A DNA stretch of 64,000 bases from CADCVT01 sp035940955 (GCA_035940955.1 DASZEJ010000115.1:1-64000); one strand, 5' to 3'; counted from the stretch's first letter, positions 8,426 to 16,600 are shown. The notes: a model not told the origin generated them from the letters alone. Program-made: numbers and translations.

Positions 8426-8860
8426 TTAGTCCCGCTCGCCCGCGGCGAGCAGCAGTTCCGCGAACCTGCCGTCGCGCATCACGACGATCGCGTCGGCGCG
8501 GCCGATCGTCGTGACCCGGTGAGGGATTACGAACTTCGTGACGTGGAGCGATAGCCGGTTTTCGTAGTTCTGCGCCCTCGGGGGCGGAGTCGAGCGCTCG
8601 TGGCCTCGTCGAGGATCAACACCCTGGGTCATGAACGAGTGCGCGGGCAAGCGCGCGCCGCTGGTGCTGGCCGCCGGAGAGTGATGCGCCCCGTGGCGAG
8701 CACGGTGGCGTAGCCGAGCGGCACTCGCGCCATGTCCGAGGGCGAGGTCGTCGCGGATCGTCGTACCGACTCGGGAAAGCTGAACGTCAGGTGATCTGCG
8801 TCAGGGCGGGTCGGACCTTCGGCGGCGTGATCGTGACGACGCGAACTGCGACGTGTGGCG
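8426..8860 (-). pseudogene. Decayed ABC exporter ATPase (C-terminal half)
   Basis: Read on the minus strand, recognisable pieces of an ABC-exporter nucleotide-binding domain appear in order but in different frames. A TIRDDLALG segment after the Q-loop comes near 8740, then the signature ASLSGGQHQRRALARALVHDP near 8660, Walker B VLILDEATSA near 8610, and HRVTTIGRADAIVVMRDG near 8490 (H-loop region). The frame breaks between the signature and Walker B, and again before the H-loop region, and the Walker A half is missing. This is a pseudogene; no intact product can be made. It lies between two tRNA remnants. Confidence 0.7.
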
Positions 8861-9028
8861 AGAATTGCGAGGTCTCTAGGTACTCCTCCGTCGGAGGCCG
8901 GACACCTCCCTCTCAAACGTTCACGAAGACCGTGGGCAGTTCACCTAGTTAACCGCTGCGTGCCTCGGGCATGAGCGTGTCGTGAGCGCAATCGGCGGGT
9001 TTGACGGCGCCTCCCATCCACGGCGAAG

Positions 9029-10093
9029 ATGCGTCGTATGCCCCTCACTGGTGCAGACAGGCTCGCCCTTCGCGACGCGCTGGGCGCGGCGTTCCCGCCC
9101 GCCCGCCTTGAGCAGATGGTGAGCGAGCGGCTCGATCGTCGGTTGCATGACCTCGCGCCGCCGAACGCCACTCACGCGCAGATGGTGTTCAAGGTGATCG
9201 AGCAGTACGAAGCCGAGGACCGCGTTCCGGAGCTGATCGCCGCCGCCCGGGACGACAACCCGTCGAACGCGAAGCTCCAAGCCGCCGCGGCGCGCATCGG
9301 GGTCGCCGTGGCCGCTCCAGAGTCGCTCGAGCGCATCATCGACCAGGACGACTCCGTTGACGTCGTCCCGTGGCGCGAGATGCTCGGCGCGCTGGAAAGC
9401 CAGGTTTGCTGCATCGAGGTGCCGAACGGCGGCGGCACCGGGTTCCTCGTCGGCCCGCAGACGGTCATGACGAACCACCACGTCGTCGAGCGGCTGCTGA
9501 CGGGCGCCGTGAAGCCGCACGACGTCGTCGTGCGTTTCGACTTCAAGGAGGGGTCCGACGGCAGGACTGTCAGTCCGGGCACGGAGGCGACGCTGGCGGA
9601 CGGTGACGAGTGGATTGTCGACTCGAGTCCGCCGAGCGCGGTGGACATCCAGCCTGACGCCACTGCGCTGCCCGGCGAGGCCGAGCTCGACTACGCGATC
9701 CTGAAGCTCGCCGAGCCGCTCGGCGAATCGACGATCGGCACTGGCTCAGGCGACGCTCCCGCGCGCGGATGGGTTCGGGTGCCCACCGACGCGCCCGCAC
9801 TCAAGCCGGGCCGCCTCGCGCTGATCCTCCAGCACCCGCGCGGGGAACCTGTGAAGCTGGCCGCCGACCCGCTCCTCGAGGTCAACGGCAATGGGACGCG
9901 CGTCCGCTACCTCGTCGACACCGACGGTGGCTCGTCCGGATCGCCAGTGTTCGACCTCAACTGGAAATTGATGGCGATCCACCACAGCGGCGACCCGGAC
10001 TACAAGCGGAGCGCCACATACAACGAGGGGGTTCCGATCGACCGCGTTAGGGCGCTCGTCATCGCTCACGGCAAGGGGGACGCGATCCGATGA
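9029..10093 (+). CDS. EAD1-like domain fused to trypsin-like serine protease
   Basis: A 354-aa protein in two parts. Residues ~5-90 (LTGADRLALRDALGAAF, then a helical repeat ending near NPSNAKLQ) look like an effector-associated, death-like adaptor domain (EAD1 type) described in bacterial NTP-dependent conflict systems. Residues ~125-350 are a trypsin-fold protease with GTGFLV, the catalytic His in TNHHVV (H151), Asp in ELDYAILKL (D221) and Ser in GGSSGSPV (S303). No signal peptide is seen, so it should be cytosolic. The next gene starts inside its stop (ATGA). EAD adaptors usually recruit an effector to a sensor sharing the same domain; no EAD-bearing sensor was seen here. Confidence 0.8.
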   Translation: MRRMPLTGADRLALRDALGAAFPPARLEQMVSERLDRRLHDLAPPNATHAQMVFKVIEQYEAEDRVPELIAAARDDNPSNAKLQAAAARIGVAVAAPESLERIIDQDDSVDVVPWREMLGALESQVCCIEVPNGGGTGFLVGPQTVMTNHHVVERLLTGAVKPHDVVVRFDFKEGSDGRTVSPGTEATLADGDEWIVDSSPPSAVDIQPDATALPGEAELDYAILKLAEPLGESTIGTGSGDAPARGWVRVPTDAPALKPGRLALILQHPRGEPVKLAADPLLEVNGNGTRVRYLVDTDGGSSGSPVFDLNWKLMAIHHSGDPDYKRSATYNEGVPIDRVRALVIAHGKGDAIR

Positions 10094-11313
10094 AGGTTGT
10101 TTCGCACCGCACATTCGCGACGCCCGTCGCCGCGCTCGCGGAGCCGTCTGCGCTTGAGTCGGGGGGTGATCCCCTGGCTGACGCCGCCCTCCGCGCCGCG
10201 TTCACCGACGCGCTCGACGCGCTGGAGGCCGAGCAGCGCCACGAGGGGATCCTGTCGTCGCCGCGGCACCAGATCGCGTCGCTTCTCCAAACGTACGCCG
10301 CCGAGAACCCACCGCCGCAGACGCAGCCCACTGGGCTCGAGGTCAAGTTCGACACGCGTGATCTCGGCGGCTGGATCCGGAGCTTCTTCGACTGGTGGCG
10401 CAGGCTGCGCCCGGCGAAGTGGCGCGCGCCCGCCGACGAGCCGGAGCGGGTCGGCGACGGCCGCAAGCTGCGAGTTGGGCTCCTCGCCGATTGGGGAACC
10501 GGCATGTACGGCGCGCCGGTGTGCGCAAAGAGCCTGCAGGACGACGGCGACTACCAGCTCCTGATGCACCTGGGCGACGTGTACTACTCCGGGACCGAGC
10601 ATGAGGTGCGGGAGAACTTCCTACCGTTCTGGCCGAAGATCCCCGGCGCAGTCACCCGCTGCCTCAACTCGAATCACGAGATGTATGGCGGCGGGTGGGG
10701 CCTCTTCAACGTCGCTATGCCTGAGTTCGGCCAGGCGGCTAGCCCCTGTGCGGTCATGACCGACGACTGGCTGCTCGTCGGGTTGGACACCGGCTACGAC
10801 GACAACGATCTCGCGGGCGACCAGGGTCGGTGGGTGGAGGGGCTCGTCGGGCGCGCGGGGGAGCGGAGGGTGATCCTCTTCTCACATCACCAGCCGTTCT
10901 CGCTGCTCTCGGGGCAGGGCCCCAAGCTCGTTTCGAAGCTCGACCGGCTCCTGACCGGTGGCCGCATCTTCGCGTGGTACTGGGGACACGAGCATCGATG
11001 CGTCCTGTACGACCGGCATGCCGCGTGGAACATGCACGGCCGCTGCATCGGCCACGGCGGGATGCCGTACTTCCGTGATGACGTGCGCGAGCGTTTCCTG
11101 CCGGAAGCGGGCGACGAGCGATGGCTCAGACTCCCGGGGCGCAACCTTGTGCCGGGCGGCCTGCTGCTCGACACGCCGAACCCGTACATCCAGGGTCATG
11201 AGGACGACTACGGCCCCAACGGCTATATGACGCTCGAGCTGGACGGCCCCCGGCTGCGGGAGCTCGTGCACGCACCCGACGGTGAGATCCTCCGCGAGCA
11301 GGCGCTGGCCTGA
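10090..11313 (+). CDS. Calcineurin-like metallophosphoesterase, partner of the EAD protease
   Basis: A 407-aa protein. Residues ~25-75 are a helical N-terminal region (DAALRAAFTDALDALEAEQ). The catalytic domain starts near 128 with GLLADWGTG (first metal Asp), MHLGDVYYSG (GD motif), NSNHEMYGG (a GNHE variant with Ser for Gly), FSHHQPFS and WGHEHRC. All five blocks of a binuclear metallophosphoesterase are present. The 4-nt ATGA overlap with the EAD-protease gene implies obligate co-expression. The family includes acid-phosphatase-like and phosphodiesterase members, so the substrate (nucleotide, nucleic acid or phosphoprotein) cannot be told. A conflict-system effector is the likely role by context. 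Confidence 0.85.
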   Translation: MKVVSHRTFATPVAALAEPSALESGGDPLADAALRAAFTDALDALEAEQRHEGILSSPRHQIASLLQTYAAENPPPQTQPTGLEVKFDTRDLGGWIRSFFDWWRRLRPAKWRAPADEPERVGDGRKLRVGLLADWGTGMYGAPVCAKSLQDDGDYQLLMHLGDVYYSGTEHEVRENFLPFWPKIPGAVTRCLNSNHEMYGGGWGLFNVAMPEFGQAASPCAVMTDDWLLVGLDTGYDDNDLAGDQGRWVEGLVGRAGERRVILFSHHQPFSLLSGQGPKLVSKLDRLLTGGRIFAWYWGHEHRCVLYDRHAAWNMHGRCIGHGGMPYFRDDVRERFLPEAGDERWLRLPGRNLVPGGLLLDTPNPYIQGHEDDYGPNGYMTLELDGPRLRELVHAPDGEILREQALA

Positions 11314-11351
11314 CCGGTGTCGCTGGGTCCGGACCGAGAAGGTTGACGTGA

Positions 11352-11612
11352 ACCGGAGGTGCGCTCGCGTCGCGCCGTTCGGAACGTGACCGCTCCGAGT
11401 CCCCCGATGATCGCCGCCCCGGCGGGCCGTCGCGTCTCCTCGTCGCCTCTGAGATCGCCGCGCTCCTCCAGGTGACGACTGCCTGGATCTACACCGAGAT
11501 TCGCCGCGGCCGGATCCCGCATATCCGCCTGGGGCGCTATGTGCGCTACCGCCAAGAGGCGATCGAGGCCCGGCTCGACCGGAGCGACAGCGATGTACCA
11601 ACAGCCGGCTGA
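11352..11612 (+). pseudogene. Excisionase/MerR-like HTH protein, start codon not visible
   Basis: An open frame encodes ASEIAALLQVTTAWIYTEIRR, then GRIPHIRLGRYVRYRQEAIEA, a winged-HTH of the excisionase family often next to actinobacterial integrases. No ATG, GTG or TTG lies in frame between the upstream TGA (11349) and the HTH; the only ATG nearby (11407) is in another frame. It is therefore probably broken at its 5' end or read by frameshift. The ~300 bp after it (11613-11924) carry no convincing gene, only out-of-frame continuation of the integrase remnant. Confidence 0.5.
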
Positions 11613-11924
11613 GGGCCTGTAGCGGTCGGCCCAGCCGGCGCGAGCGGTCGCTGCGACGGCGACGGCGCCACAGTGCCGCTGCGCCTTTCGGGCGGGCTCG
11701 CTACCAGTGCACTGCACCGAGGCTTCGCTGAGCCCGTCATGCCGGAGGATCCGTGTCTGAGGCATCGGCCCGATAGCTTCGCCTCCGCGCCGCTCAGGCG
11801 CCGGTCGCGCTCGCGGCCCAACGCTGGCTGTAGGGCTAACTCCCGGGCACCGGCACCCGGGGCGTCGTCCGACCGTGAGTCGGTCATTTGGCTCCCGGCG
11901 CAGCCCGTCGGCGGCGGACGGAAC

Positions 11925-12961
11925 GCGGCCGCTCACCGGCTCCCAGGCCGCGTCGATCATGTCGGCCTCATGCGCACTCGCGGCGTAGTCCGCGTATATC
12001 AGCGTGGTCGCGAATTCGCGATGACCCATCCACTCCTGGAGTGTCCGCATCGGCACATCGCGCGCAGCCATCTGCTCCCAAACGTGTGCCGCAGGTCGTG
12101 TAGCCGGTTGGTCTTGGTCACGCCGGCCAGAGCGCACGCGGCCTTGTAGCGCTTCAGCGCCTTCGAGCCATCGTACGGCTTGCCCGTGTGGGGGTGGCAG
12201 AAGACGAGGTCTTCGTCGCCCGTGAAGGCCGTGCGCTGGAAGTGCAGCTCCAGCTCCCGCGCGAGGGCGGTGGGCAGCGGCACCCGAGCGCGACCCCCGA
12301 CGGGACTTCGGGGCCTTGACCTCGCCGCGCTTCTCGACGTGGCGGATGACCGCCTCGAGCTCGTCCAGGGTGAGGAAGCGGATGTCTGTGCGGTCCGGGA
12401 GCACAGGCAGGTCGACCAGCTTGCACGGATTGAGCAGGATCCAGCGCCTGCGGATGGCGAGCTCGAAGGTGGAGTGGAGCGTCCCCATGTAGAGGCGGAT
12501 CGACTTCGGCGACGCCCGCCGCTTGCCGGTTCGGCTCCCTCCGCCGCGAGCGCACCACGCCATGAATCGCTCCAGGTCGCGCTCCGTCACAGTCCACGCG
12601 GATGTCCTTGAAGAACGGCTTGAACTTCGTGCGCGCGTGCGAGCGGACGTTCTCGACATGCGAAGTCGACCGGCCCTGCGCGCAAGCCGGTCGGCGAGCG
12701 CTTCGGTGAGTGCCACCAGGGGACCTCATCGACGTCGTGCGAGGTCGTCGACCCATCCTCCTCGACCATCTGCCGCAGGCGAGCCCGGGCCTCCGTGCGG
12801 GTAAGACGCGGCACGCCGGGCCCCTTCTTCCGACCAACCTTGCGGTTGCGCTTTGCGCCGCTCGTGCTCCGCCACCGCCCGTACCAGGAGCCGTGCTTCT
12901 CGTAGAGCTCGCCTATCCCGTATTCGCCCTTCGTCCTGCTGCTCACGCCGTGACCTTTCAC
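11925..12961 (-). pseudogene. Decayed tyrosine recombinase (phage/ICE integrase)
   Basis: The N-terminal part GIGELYEKHGSWYGRWRS reads from ATG 12961. A core-binding section (SIRLYMGTLHSTFELAIRRR) lies in a second frame near 12470. GDEDLVFCHPHTGKPYDG and HDLRHTFGSRW return to the first frame near 12200-12080. WMGHREFATTLIYADY, with the catalytic His and Tyr, is again in the second frame near 12000. Besides three frame changes, the stretch that should hold the first catalytic Arg (between VIRHVEKRG and PKSRRGS) is missing, about 40 residues. The enzyme is dead. Its position beside the tRNA-His remnant marks the end of an integrated element. Confidence 0.8.
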
Positions 12962-13112
12962 CAGTCGTTCGGCCGCGCTGCGGCCCCACTGGGCACGGCG
13001 TGCCTACGAGGTCCATCCGGGGTCCATATTCAAAAGAACTCGAAAGAACTCAGAACACCCGAGCGCCCATGAACACTGGCTTTCTGAGTTGAGAACAACC
13101 CCATCGCTGCGA

Positions 13113-13154
13113 TTGTGGTCCAGGCGGTCGGGGGTTCGAGTCCCCTCGCTCACC
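13113..13154 (+). other. tRNA-His(GTG) 3'-half remnant, attachment site
   Basis: The segment begins exactly at an anticodon loop TTGTGGT (GTG, His) and continues CCAGG, a variable region, T-arm GGGGG/TTCGAGT/CCCCT and acceptor CGCTCAC-C. The bases before it do not pair with CCAGG, so the 5' half is absent. It lies ~150 bp from the integrase pseudogene start. The displaced 3' half on the + strand implies that the intact tRNA-His gene lies to the left of the element, outside this window. Confidence 0.75.
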
Positions 13155-13168
13155 GGAAAGCCCCGTGA

Positions 13169-13318
13169 CCACGTGGCGGCGCGGGACCAGTGGGGGCGGG
13201 CCTCGGCCTGTCGATCATGACCGCGATGTGCGACCGGGTGACGATCCGTCCCGGGTCCACCGGCGTCGGGACGGAGGTACGCCTGATCTTCGCCGTGCGG
13301 CGCGGCCGCCGCGCATGA
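13169..13318 (+). pseudogene. C-terminal fragment of an RsbW-like ATPase-fold protein
   Basis: After an in-frame TGA at 13166 the frame reads GLGLSIMTAMCDRVTI and ends GTEVRLIFAVRRGRRA. This resembles the last ~40 residues of anti-sigma/HATPase_c proteins (G-x-GL-x-IM-x-A, then a TxVRL strand). The N-terminal domain is absent and the fragment starts right after the tRNA-His scar, as if truncated by integration. It is short, so the assignment is moderate. Confidence 0.4.
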
Positions 13319-13321
13319 CGG

Positions 13322-14347
13322 TCACTGGCACGGTCGTGCGGCGAGCGAACGTTCTCCCACGTAGCCGCGCGACACGACTACGACTTGATCACCGTCAGAT
13401 GCCTTGGCCTGGTACATCGCCTCGTCGGCGAGAGCGACAAGCTCTGTTGCGGTGATGCTTCCGAGCATCGCCACGCCGACGGACGCGGTGACTCGGGCCG
13501 CCTGGTCTGCGACGCGCAGCTCGTAGCCGGCGACGACGTCGGCAACGAGCGCGGCGACGTGCTCAGCGGCTCCACGATCGGTCCCCGGCAGCAGCAGCCC
13601 GAACTCGTCGCCACCCAGGCGTGCCAGGACGTCCGTCTCGCGCGCGCGGGCACTCAGCGCTTCGGCGGTTCCACGCAGCAGCGCGTCACCGACCGCGTGC
13701 CCGAACCTGTCGTTGATCGCCTTGAACCCGTCGAGGTCGAGGGTCAGCAGCGCACCGCCGCTGTCCGGGATGCGGGCAGCGCGAGCGACTTCTCGCTCGA
13801 GCTCTCGGTCGAAGCGCCGTCGGTTGAACAGCCCGGTCAGCGGGTCATGATCGACGAGGTGCTCGAGGTGTTCCTGGTACCGACGTCGCTCGGCAACGTC
13901 CTCGACCTGGTAGATCAGCGATACCGGGTTCTCCCCGTCGCCGACCACGGTCATCCGGACCCAGCCTGAGCTGCCGTCGGGGCGCTGTAGTTCGAGGTCC
14001 CTGACGTAGCGCTGCACGTCGCCGCTCAACAGGCGCTTGCGCTGTGCGCGCTCCGCGGCACGATCGTCGCCGGCGAGGAGATCATCCATGTGTCGACCGC
14101 CGAGTTGCTCGGCGCTCCGGCCGGCGAGTGCGCAGAACGCGCTGTTGGCGACCATGATCTTCTGCGACTGATCGACGACCGCCAGCCCGATGGGGGCGTT
14201 CGAGAAGCAGAGCGCTTGGAGCTTCGCCAGCTCGAACCCCGGCTCGTACGGTTCCAGCCCGGCGAGACCGACCTTGGTGGCGCGGGCGCGGCGAAGCAAG
14301 CCGGGCTTGAGCAGGGCGCTCACGCGCTCCTGTGCGTCGATCGTCAT
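13322..14347 (-). CDS. PAS-GGDEF diguanylate cyclase
   Basis: A 341-aa soluble protein. Residues ~45-160 form a PAS domain (NAPIGLAVVDQSQKIMVANSAF, with a PAC-like tail before VEDVAERRR). Residues ~165-330 are a GGDEF domain with DPLTGLFNRRRF and an intact LGGDEF active site; RETD placed five residues before GGDEF is a canonical inhibitory I-site. It should make cyclic di-GMP under product inhibition, gated by the PAS sensor. No EAL or HD-GYP domain follows. It starts 11 bp after the stop of the small gene at 14359, so the two are probably co-transcribed. Confidence 0.9.
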   Translation of the reverse strand: MTIDAQERVSALLKPGLLRRARATKVGLAGLEPYEPGFELAKLQALCFSNAPIGLAVVDQSQKIMVANSAFCALAGRSAEQLGGRHMDDLLAGDDRAAERAQRKRLLSGDVQRYVRDLELQRPDGSSGWVRMTVVGDGENPVSLIYQVEDVAERRRYQEHLEHLVDHDPLTGLFNRRRFDRELEREVARAARIPDSGGALLTLDLDGFKAINDRFGHAVGDALLRGTAEALSARARETDVLARLGGDEFGLLLPGTDRGAAEHVAALVADVVAGYELRVADQAARVTASVGVAMLGSITATELVALADEAMYQAKASDGDQVVVVSRGYVGERSLAARPCQ

Positions 14348-14358
14348 GCGACCCGCCG

Positions 14359-14628
14359 TCAGCGCGTGGGAGCGAGGTTGACCAGGCGAAGGCGGCTGGG
14401 AGCGACGGGGCGGCTCGGTTCAGGGGCTGCCAGCAGCTCGATGTGTCGCAGCGCTTCGCGGCGCTGGCGTCGCCAGTTGACGAACGACCACCCGTAGAGC
14501 CACAGCGCGGCCTTCTCGGCCTCCGACAAGTCGCTCGGATCGATCACTTCCTCCTCGACCGACGCGAACCTCTCGCCGTGTCGCATGCGCTTCGCGACCT
14601 CCGCCTGCAACTGCTGGAGCGTGGACAT
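14359..14628 (-). CDS. Small uncharacterised protein, paralogue A
   Basis: An 89-aa protein I do not recognise. Its core is KAALWLYGWSFVNWRRQRRE followed by ALRHIELL, preceded by an acidic amphipathic N terminus (STLQQLQAEVAKRMRHGERFASVEEEVI). A divergent homologue lies at 14975, identical over most of the Trp/Arg-rich core, and the ~63 bp before both starts are also alike. ATG 14628 is preferred over an upstream ATG because it aligns with the paralogue's start. The GGDEF gene follows after 11 bp, hinting at a link to signalling. No transmembrane segment is evident. Confidence 0.7.
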   Translation of the reverse strand: MSTLQQLQAEVAKRMRHGERFASVEEEVIDPSDLSEAEKAALWLYGWSFVNWRRQRREALRHIELLAAPEPSRPVAPSRLRLVNLAPTR

Positions 14629-14691
14629 GAGCGCCCATCTCGCTTCTCTGTGTCGCGCCCCGGTCCGCTTTGGGCGAACGGAGCACTCCAC
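14629..14691 (-). promoter_or_regulatory. Duplicated upstream box of paralogue A
   Basis: Read toward the gene: GTGGAGTGC (from 14691), GCGGACC (from 14668), CGACACA then GAGAAG (from 14655), ATG at 14628. The same boxes in the same order precede paralogue B. They lie 63, 40 and 27 nt upstream of the start, a TATGCT -10-like hexamer being further up. Confidence 0.5.
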
Positions 14692-14913
14692 TTTGGGTTG
14701 TTCGCAGCATAGCGCGCCTCGGAGGAGCAGCGGCAACCGTGGCCGTGATTCCGGCGACCCAGACAGGGCCCCTACCGCGAGGGTCTGGGTTCGCGGGGCC
14801 ACCGCAGATCCTGCAGGATGAGATCGCCGGGCCGGTCCGCCAGATCCCGAAGCGCTACGGCCGGGATTCGGACGAGCGTTCCGCCGCGCGCGTTAGCCTG
14901 CTGACACCCGAAC

Positions 14914-14974
14914 GTGGAGTGCGTGGTCCGTCCGGCGGACCGTCGCTCGACACACAGAAGAGGGGTTGGCGTTC
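14914..14974 (+). promoter_or_regulatory. Duplicated upstream box of paralogue B
   Basis: GTGGAGTGC (14914), GCGGACC (14935) and CGACACACAGAAG (14948) precede GTG 14975 by 61, 40 and 27 nt. Order and spacing match the inverted copy before 14628 apart from a 2-nt indel between the first two boxes. An AGAAGAGGGG run gives a suitable ribosome-binding site for GTG 14975 but is too close to TTG 14966. Confidence 0.5.
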
Positions 14975-15229
14975 GTGTCCACGCTCAAGGAGTACCAAGC
15001 CGAGATCGCCGTCCGCATGCGGCGCGGCGACACGTTTGCCTCGGTCGAGGAGCTGGTCATCGCCCCGAGCCCGCTCGCCGACCGCGAGAAGGCGGCGCTG
15101 TGGTTGTTCGGGTGGTCGTTCGTCAACTGGCGGCGCCAGCGCCGCGAGGCGCTCCGCCACATCGAGCTGCTCACCGGCGACCAACGAGCCGCCGCCGTGG
15201 CGGCGAGGCGCTTCGGCCTCGTCGGCTGA
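14975..15229 (+). CDS. Small uncharacterised protein, paralogue B
   Basis: An 84-aa protein of the same unrecognised family as the one at 14359-14628: STLKEYQAEIAVRMRRGDTFASVEE, then KAALWLFGWSFVNWRRQRRE and ALRHIELL are nearly identical, while the C termini differ. GTG 14975 is chosen over TTG 14966 because it aligns with paralogue A and leaves a proper gap after the purine-rich site. The pair is divergent across 346 bp. Function is unknown; the Trp/Arg-rich core could be a protein- or membrane-binding helix. Confidence 0.7.
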   Translation: MSTLKEYQAEIAVRMRRGDTFASVEELVIAPSPLADREKAALWLFGWSFVNWRRQRREALRHIELLTGDQRAAAVAARRFGLVG

Positions 15230-15272
15230 GCTCGGGCGACCCGGGCGTGCGCGTACACGCGGGTGCGCTCGT

Positions 15273-15467
15273 GTGCTCGCCGATCGCGCGGCGATGCTGG
15301 TGCCCGACGAGCATCGGCTGCTGCTCGACGCCGCGGACGCGCTGTTGTTCGACGAACCCGAAGTGGCCGCCGAGCGCACAGCGGCCGACCGCTGGTTGCC
15401 AGGTCCGGCCGGTGGCGTCAGGCAGGCGCTCGACGCGTGCGGTGCCCCGATGCCTTCGCCGCGGTGA
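15273..15467 (+). CDS. Possible small hypothetical protein
   Basis: A 64-residue frame (GTG 15273, or ATG 15294 for 57 aa) reads HRLLLDAADALLFDEPEVAAER and ADRWLPGPAGGVRQALDACG. Composition is protein-like and the frame sits 43 bp after paralogue B, but there is no recognisable domain and only weak ribosome-binding sequence. It may be a spurious frame. Confidence 0.35.
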   Translation: MLADRAAMLVPDEHRLLLDAADALLFDEPEVAAERTAADRWLPGPAGGVRQALDACGAPMPSPR

Positions 15468-15471
15468 GCGT

Positions 15472-15861
15472 CTAGCCCGGGACGACCTCGGCAGGCGTCC
15501 CGTCCGGGGCGAGGATGAAGACCTCGACGCCCATGTCCGGGTCGATGTGGTTCGCGCTCATGAACGCCACGACCTCACGGCCGGTGATCTTCGCGACGCC
15601 GGCGGCGAGCTCCTCGCGCATGACGCGCTGGAATGCCTGCCGGGTGTCCAGCACCCGATCGTGCTCGCCCCGGTCGATGAGGGAGCGCTCGCCTCGGGTC
15701 ATGGTGTCCTGCAACACCACCGCGACGAGGTCACCGCTGAGGTGGGTGCGCGCGCGTGTCGGGCCGCGCCCGGTGTACTCGCTCAGGAGATGCACCGTCA
15801 GGTTGGAGATGGCGGCCGCAGTCGCGCCGTGCTGAGGCTGCTCGGTCGGGGCGTCGGTCAT
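15472..15861 (-). CDS. DUF2294-family protein
   Basis: A 129-aa protein matching the DUF2294 pattern throughout: LSEYTGRGPTRARTHL, DLVAVVLQDTMTRGERSLID, TRQAFQRVMREELAAGVAKITGR and VVAFMSANHIDPDMGVEVF. The family is widespread in bacteria, without a firmly established function. The start overlaps the stop of the preceding minus-strand frame as ATGA, suggesting translational coupling with the hypothetical protein at 15858-16262. No signal peptide or membrane segment. Confidence 0.8.
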   Translation of the reverse strand: MTDAPTEQPQHGATAAAISNLTVHLLSEYTGRGPTRARTHLSGDLVAVVLQDTMTRGERSLIDRGEHDRVLDTRQAFQRVMREELAAGVAKITGREVVAFMSANHIDPDMGVEVFILAPDGTPAEVVPG

Positions 15862-16262
15862 ACCGGCCCTGTTCTCGCCTCCCTCCGGGTGCGACGGCCG
15901 ACCAGAAAGATGGAAGGAGACGGGATGGACCCGCCCAGGCGGCCCGCGGGTCCGGCGTTGATCGCTGGGAACCGCGTGCTCCGAGTGTAGCCCGCCTGAT
16001 CGTCCGCTTCACGCAGGAGCCGGCGGCATGCGTGCTGAACGCAGCTCTCACCGAGCCGGGCAGTTTCGCCGAGCGAGTCGAGGAGGTCTTCGCTCACGGC
16101 CGTTCCGGGCCACTTCTCGCTGCGGCGCCAGATCGCGTCGAGCGTCGGATGTCCCAGTTCGTGGTGAATGGTCATCATCAGCGAGCGCGTGTCGGCGCGC
16201 GTCAGGATGAGCTCGCGCCGGATCGTTCCCTCGTCGGAGCGATGCCGATTATTAAAGAACAT
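15858..16262 (-). CDS. Hypothetical protein with an HExxH motif
   Basis: A 134-aa frame starting at ATG 16262, with GGAGAG ~9 nt upstream. It contains TIHHELGHPTLDAIW; HELGH fits the zinc-metallopeptidase HExxH signature, but no third ligand region or wider family is recognisable, and the last ~40 residues are low-complexity basic. The stop overlaps the start of the DUF2294 gene (ATGA), which supports a real, coupled gene. A chance HExxH is possible. Confidence 0.45.
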   Translation of the reverse strand: MFFNNRHRSDEGTIRRELILTRADTRSLMMTIHHELGHPTLDAIWRRSEKWPGTAVSEDLLDSLGETARLGESCVQHACRRLLREADDQAGYTRSTRFPAINAGPAGRLGGSIPSPSIFLVGRRTRREARTGPV

Positions 16263-16369
16263 GCACTGGTGCTCTCCGGGGTGTGAACCTGGGCGGAACC
16301 GACCGCGCGCGTCAGTCGAGTGCTCTGCCTGCGCCCACGAGCAACTGCCATGCGAGCGGCGAGATGTCC

Positions 16370-16600
16370 TCAGCCCGGGGGCGGGTACGGATCGCTGCCG
16401 TAGGAGTTCCGGGACGCGATCGAGCCGTCCATGTTGTGGATGACGTGCTCCGTGCGTGCGTTGATCGCGAGCTCCCGCCCGCGCCGCACGGCTTCGTCCT
16501 TCGTCGCGTGAACGCTCGACGCCCGGTCGTTGCCCTCCACCGTGTTGGCCCAGTCGCCGGTCGCCTGACGGTAGGTCGTGTGTATCCAACCTCGTGCCAC
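16370..16600 (-). CDS. DUF2188-family small protein
   Basis: A 76-aa protein with the DUF2188 layout: GDWANTVEGNDRASSVHATKDEA, RRGRELAINARTEHVIHNMDGSI and the tail NSYGSDPYPPP. Family members are small cytosolic proteins of unknown function. GTG 16600 is chosen because AGGAGG lies 6 nt upstream; the longer frame to 16660 has no such site. It is separated from the hypothetical HExxH gene by ~107 bp. Confidence 0.75.
   Translation of the reverse strand: MARGWIHTTYRQATGDWANTVEGNDRASSVHATKDEAVRRGRELAINARTEHVIHNMDGSIASRNSYGSDPYPPPG

Noticed and set aside
11999..12283. Stand-alone small integrase gene
   Set aside because: It contains only the HDLRHTF segment; the other integrase blocks lie in a second frame on both sides, so it is part of one decayed gene.
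13113..13154. Functional tRNA-His gene
   Set aside because: The acceptor, D-arm and 5' anticodon strand are missing, so no cloverleaf can form.
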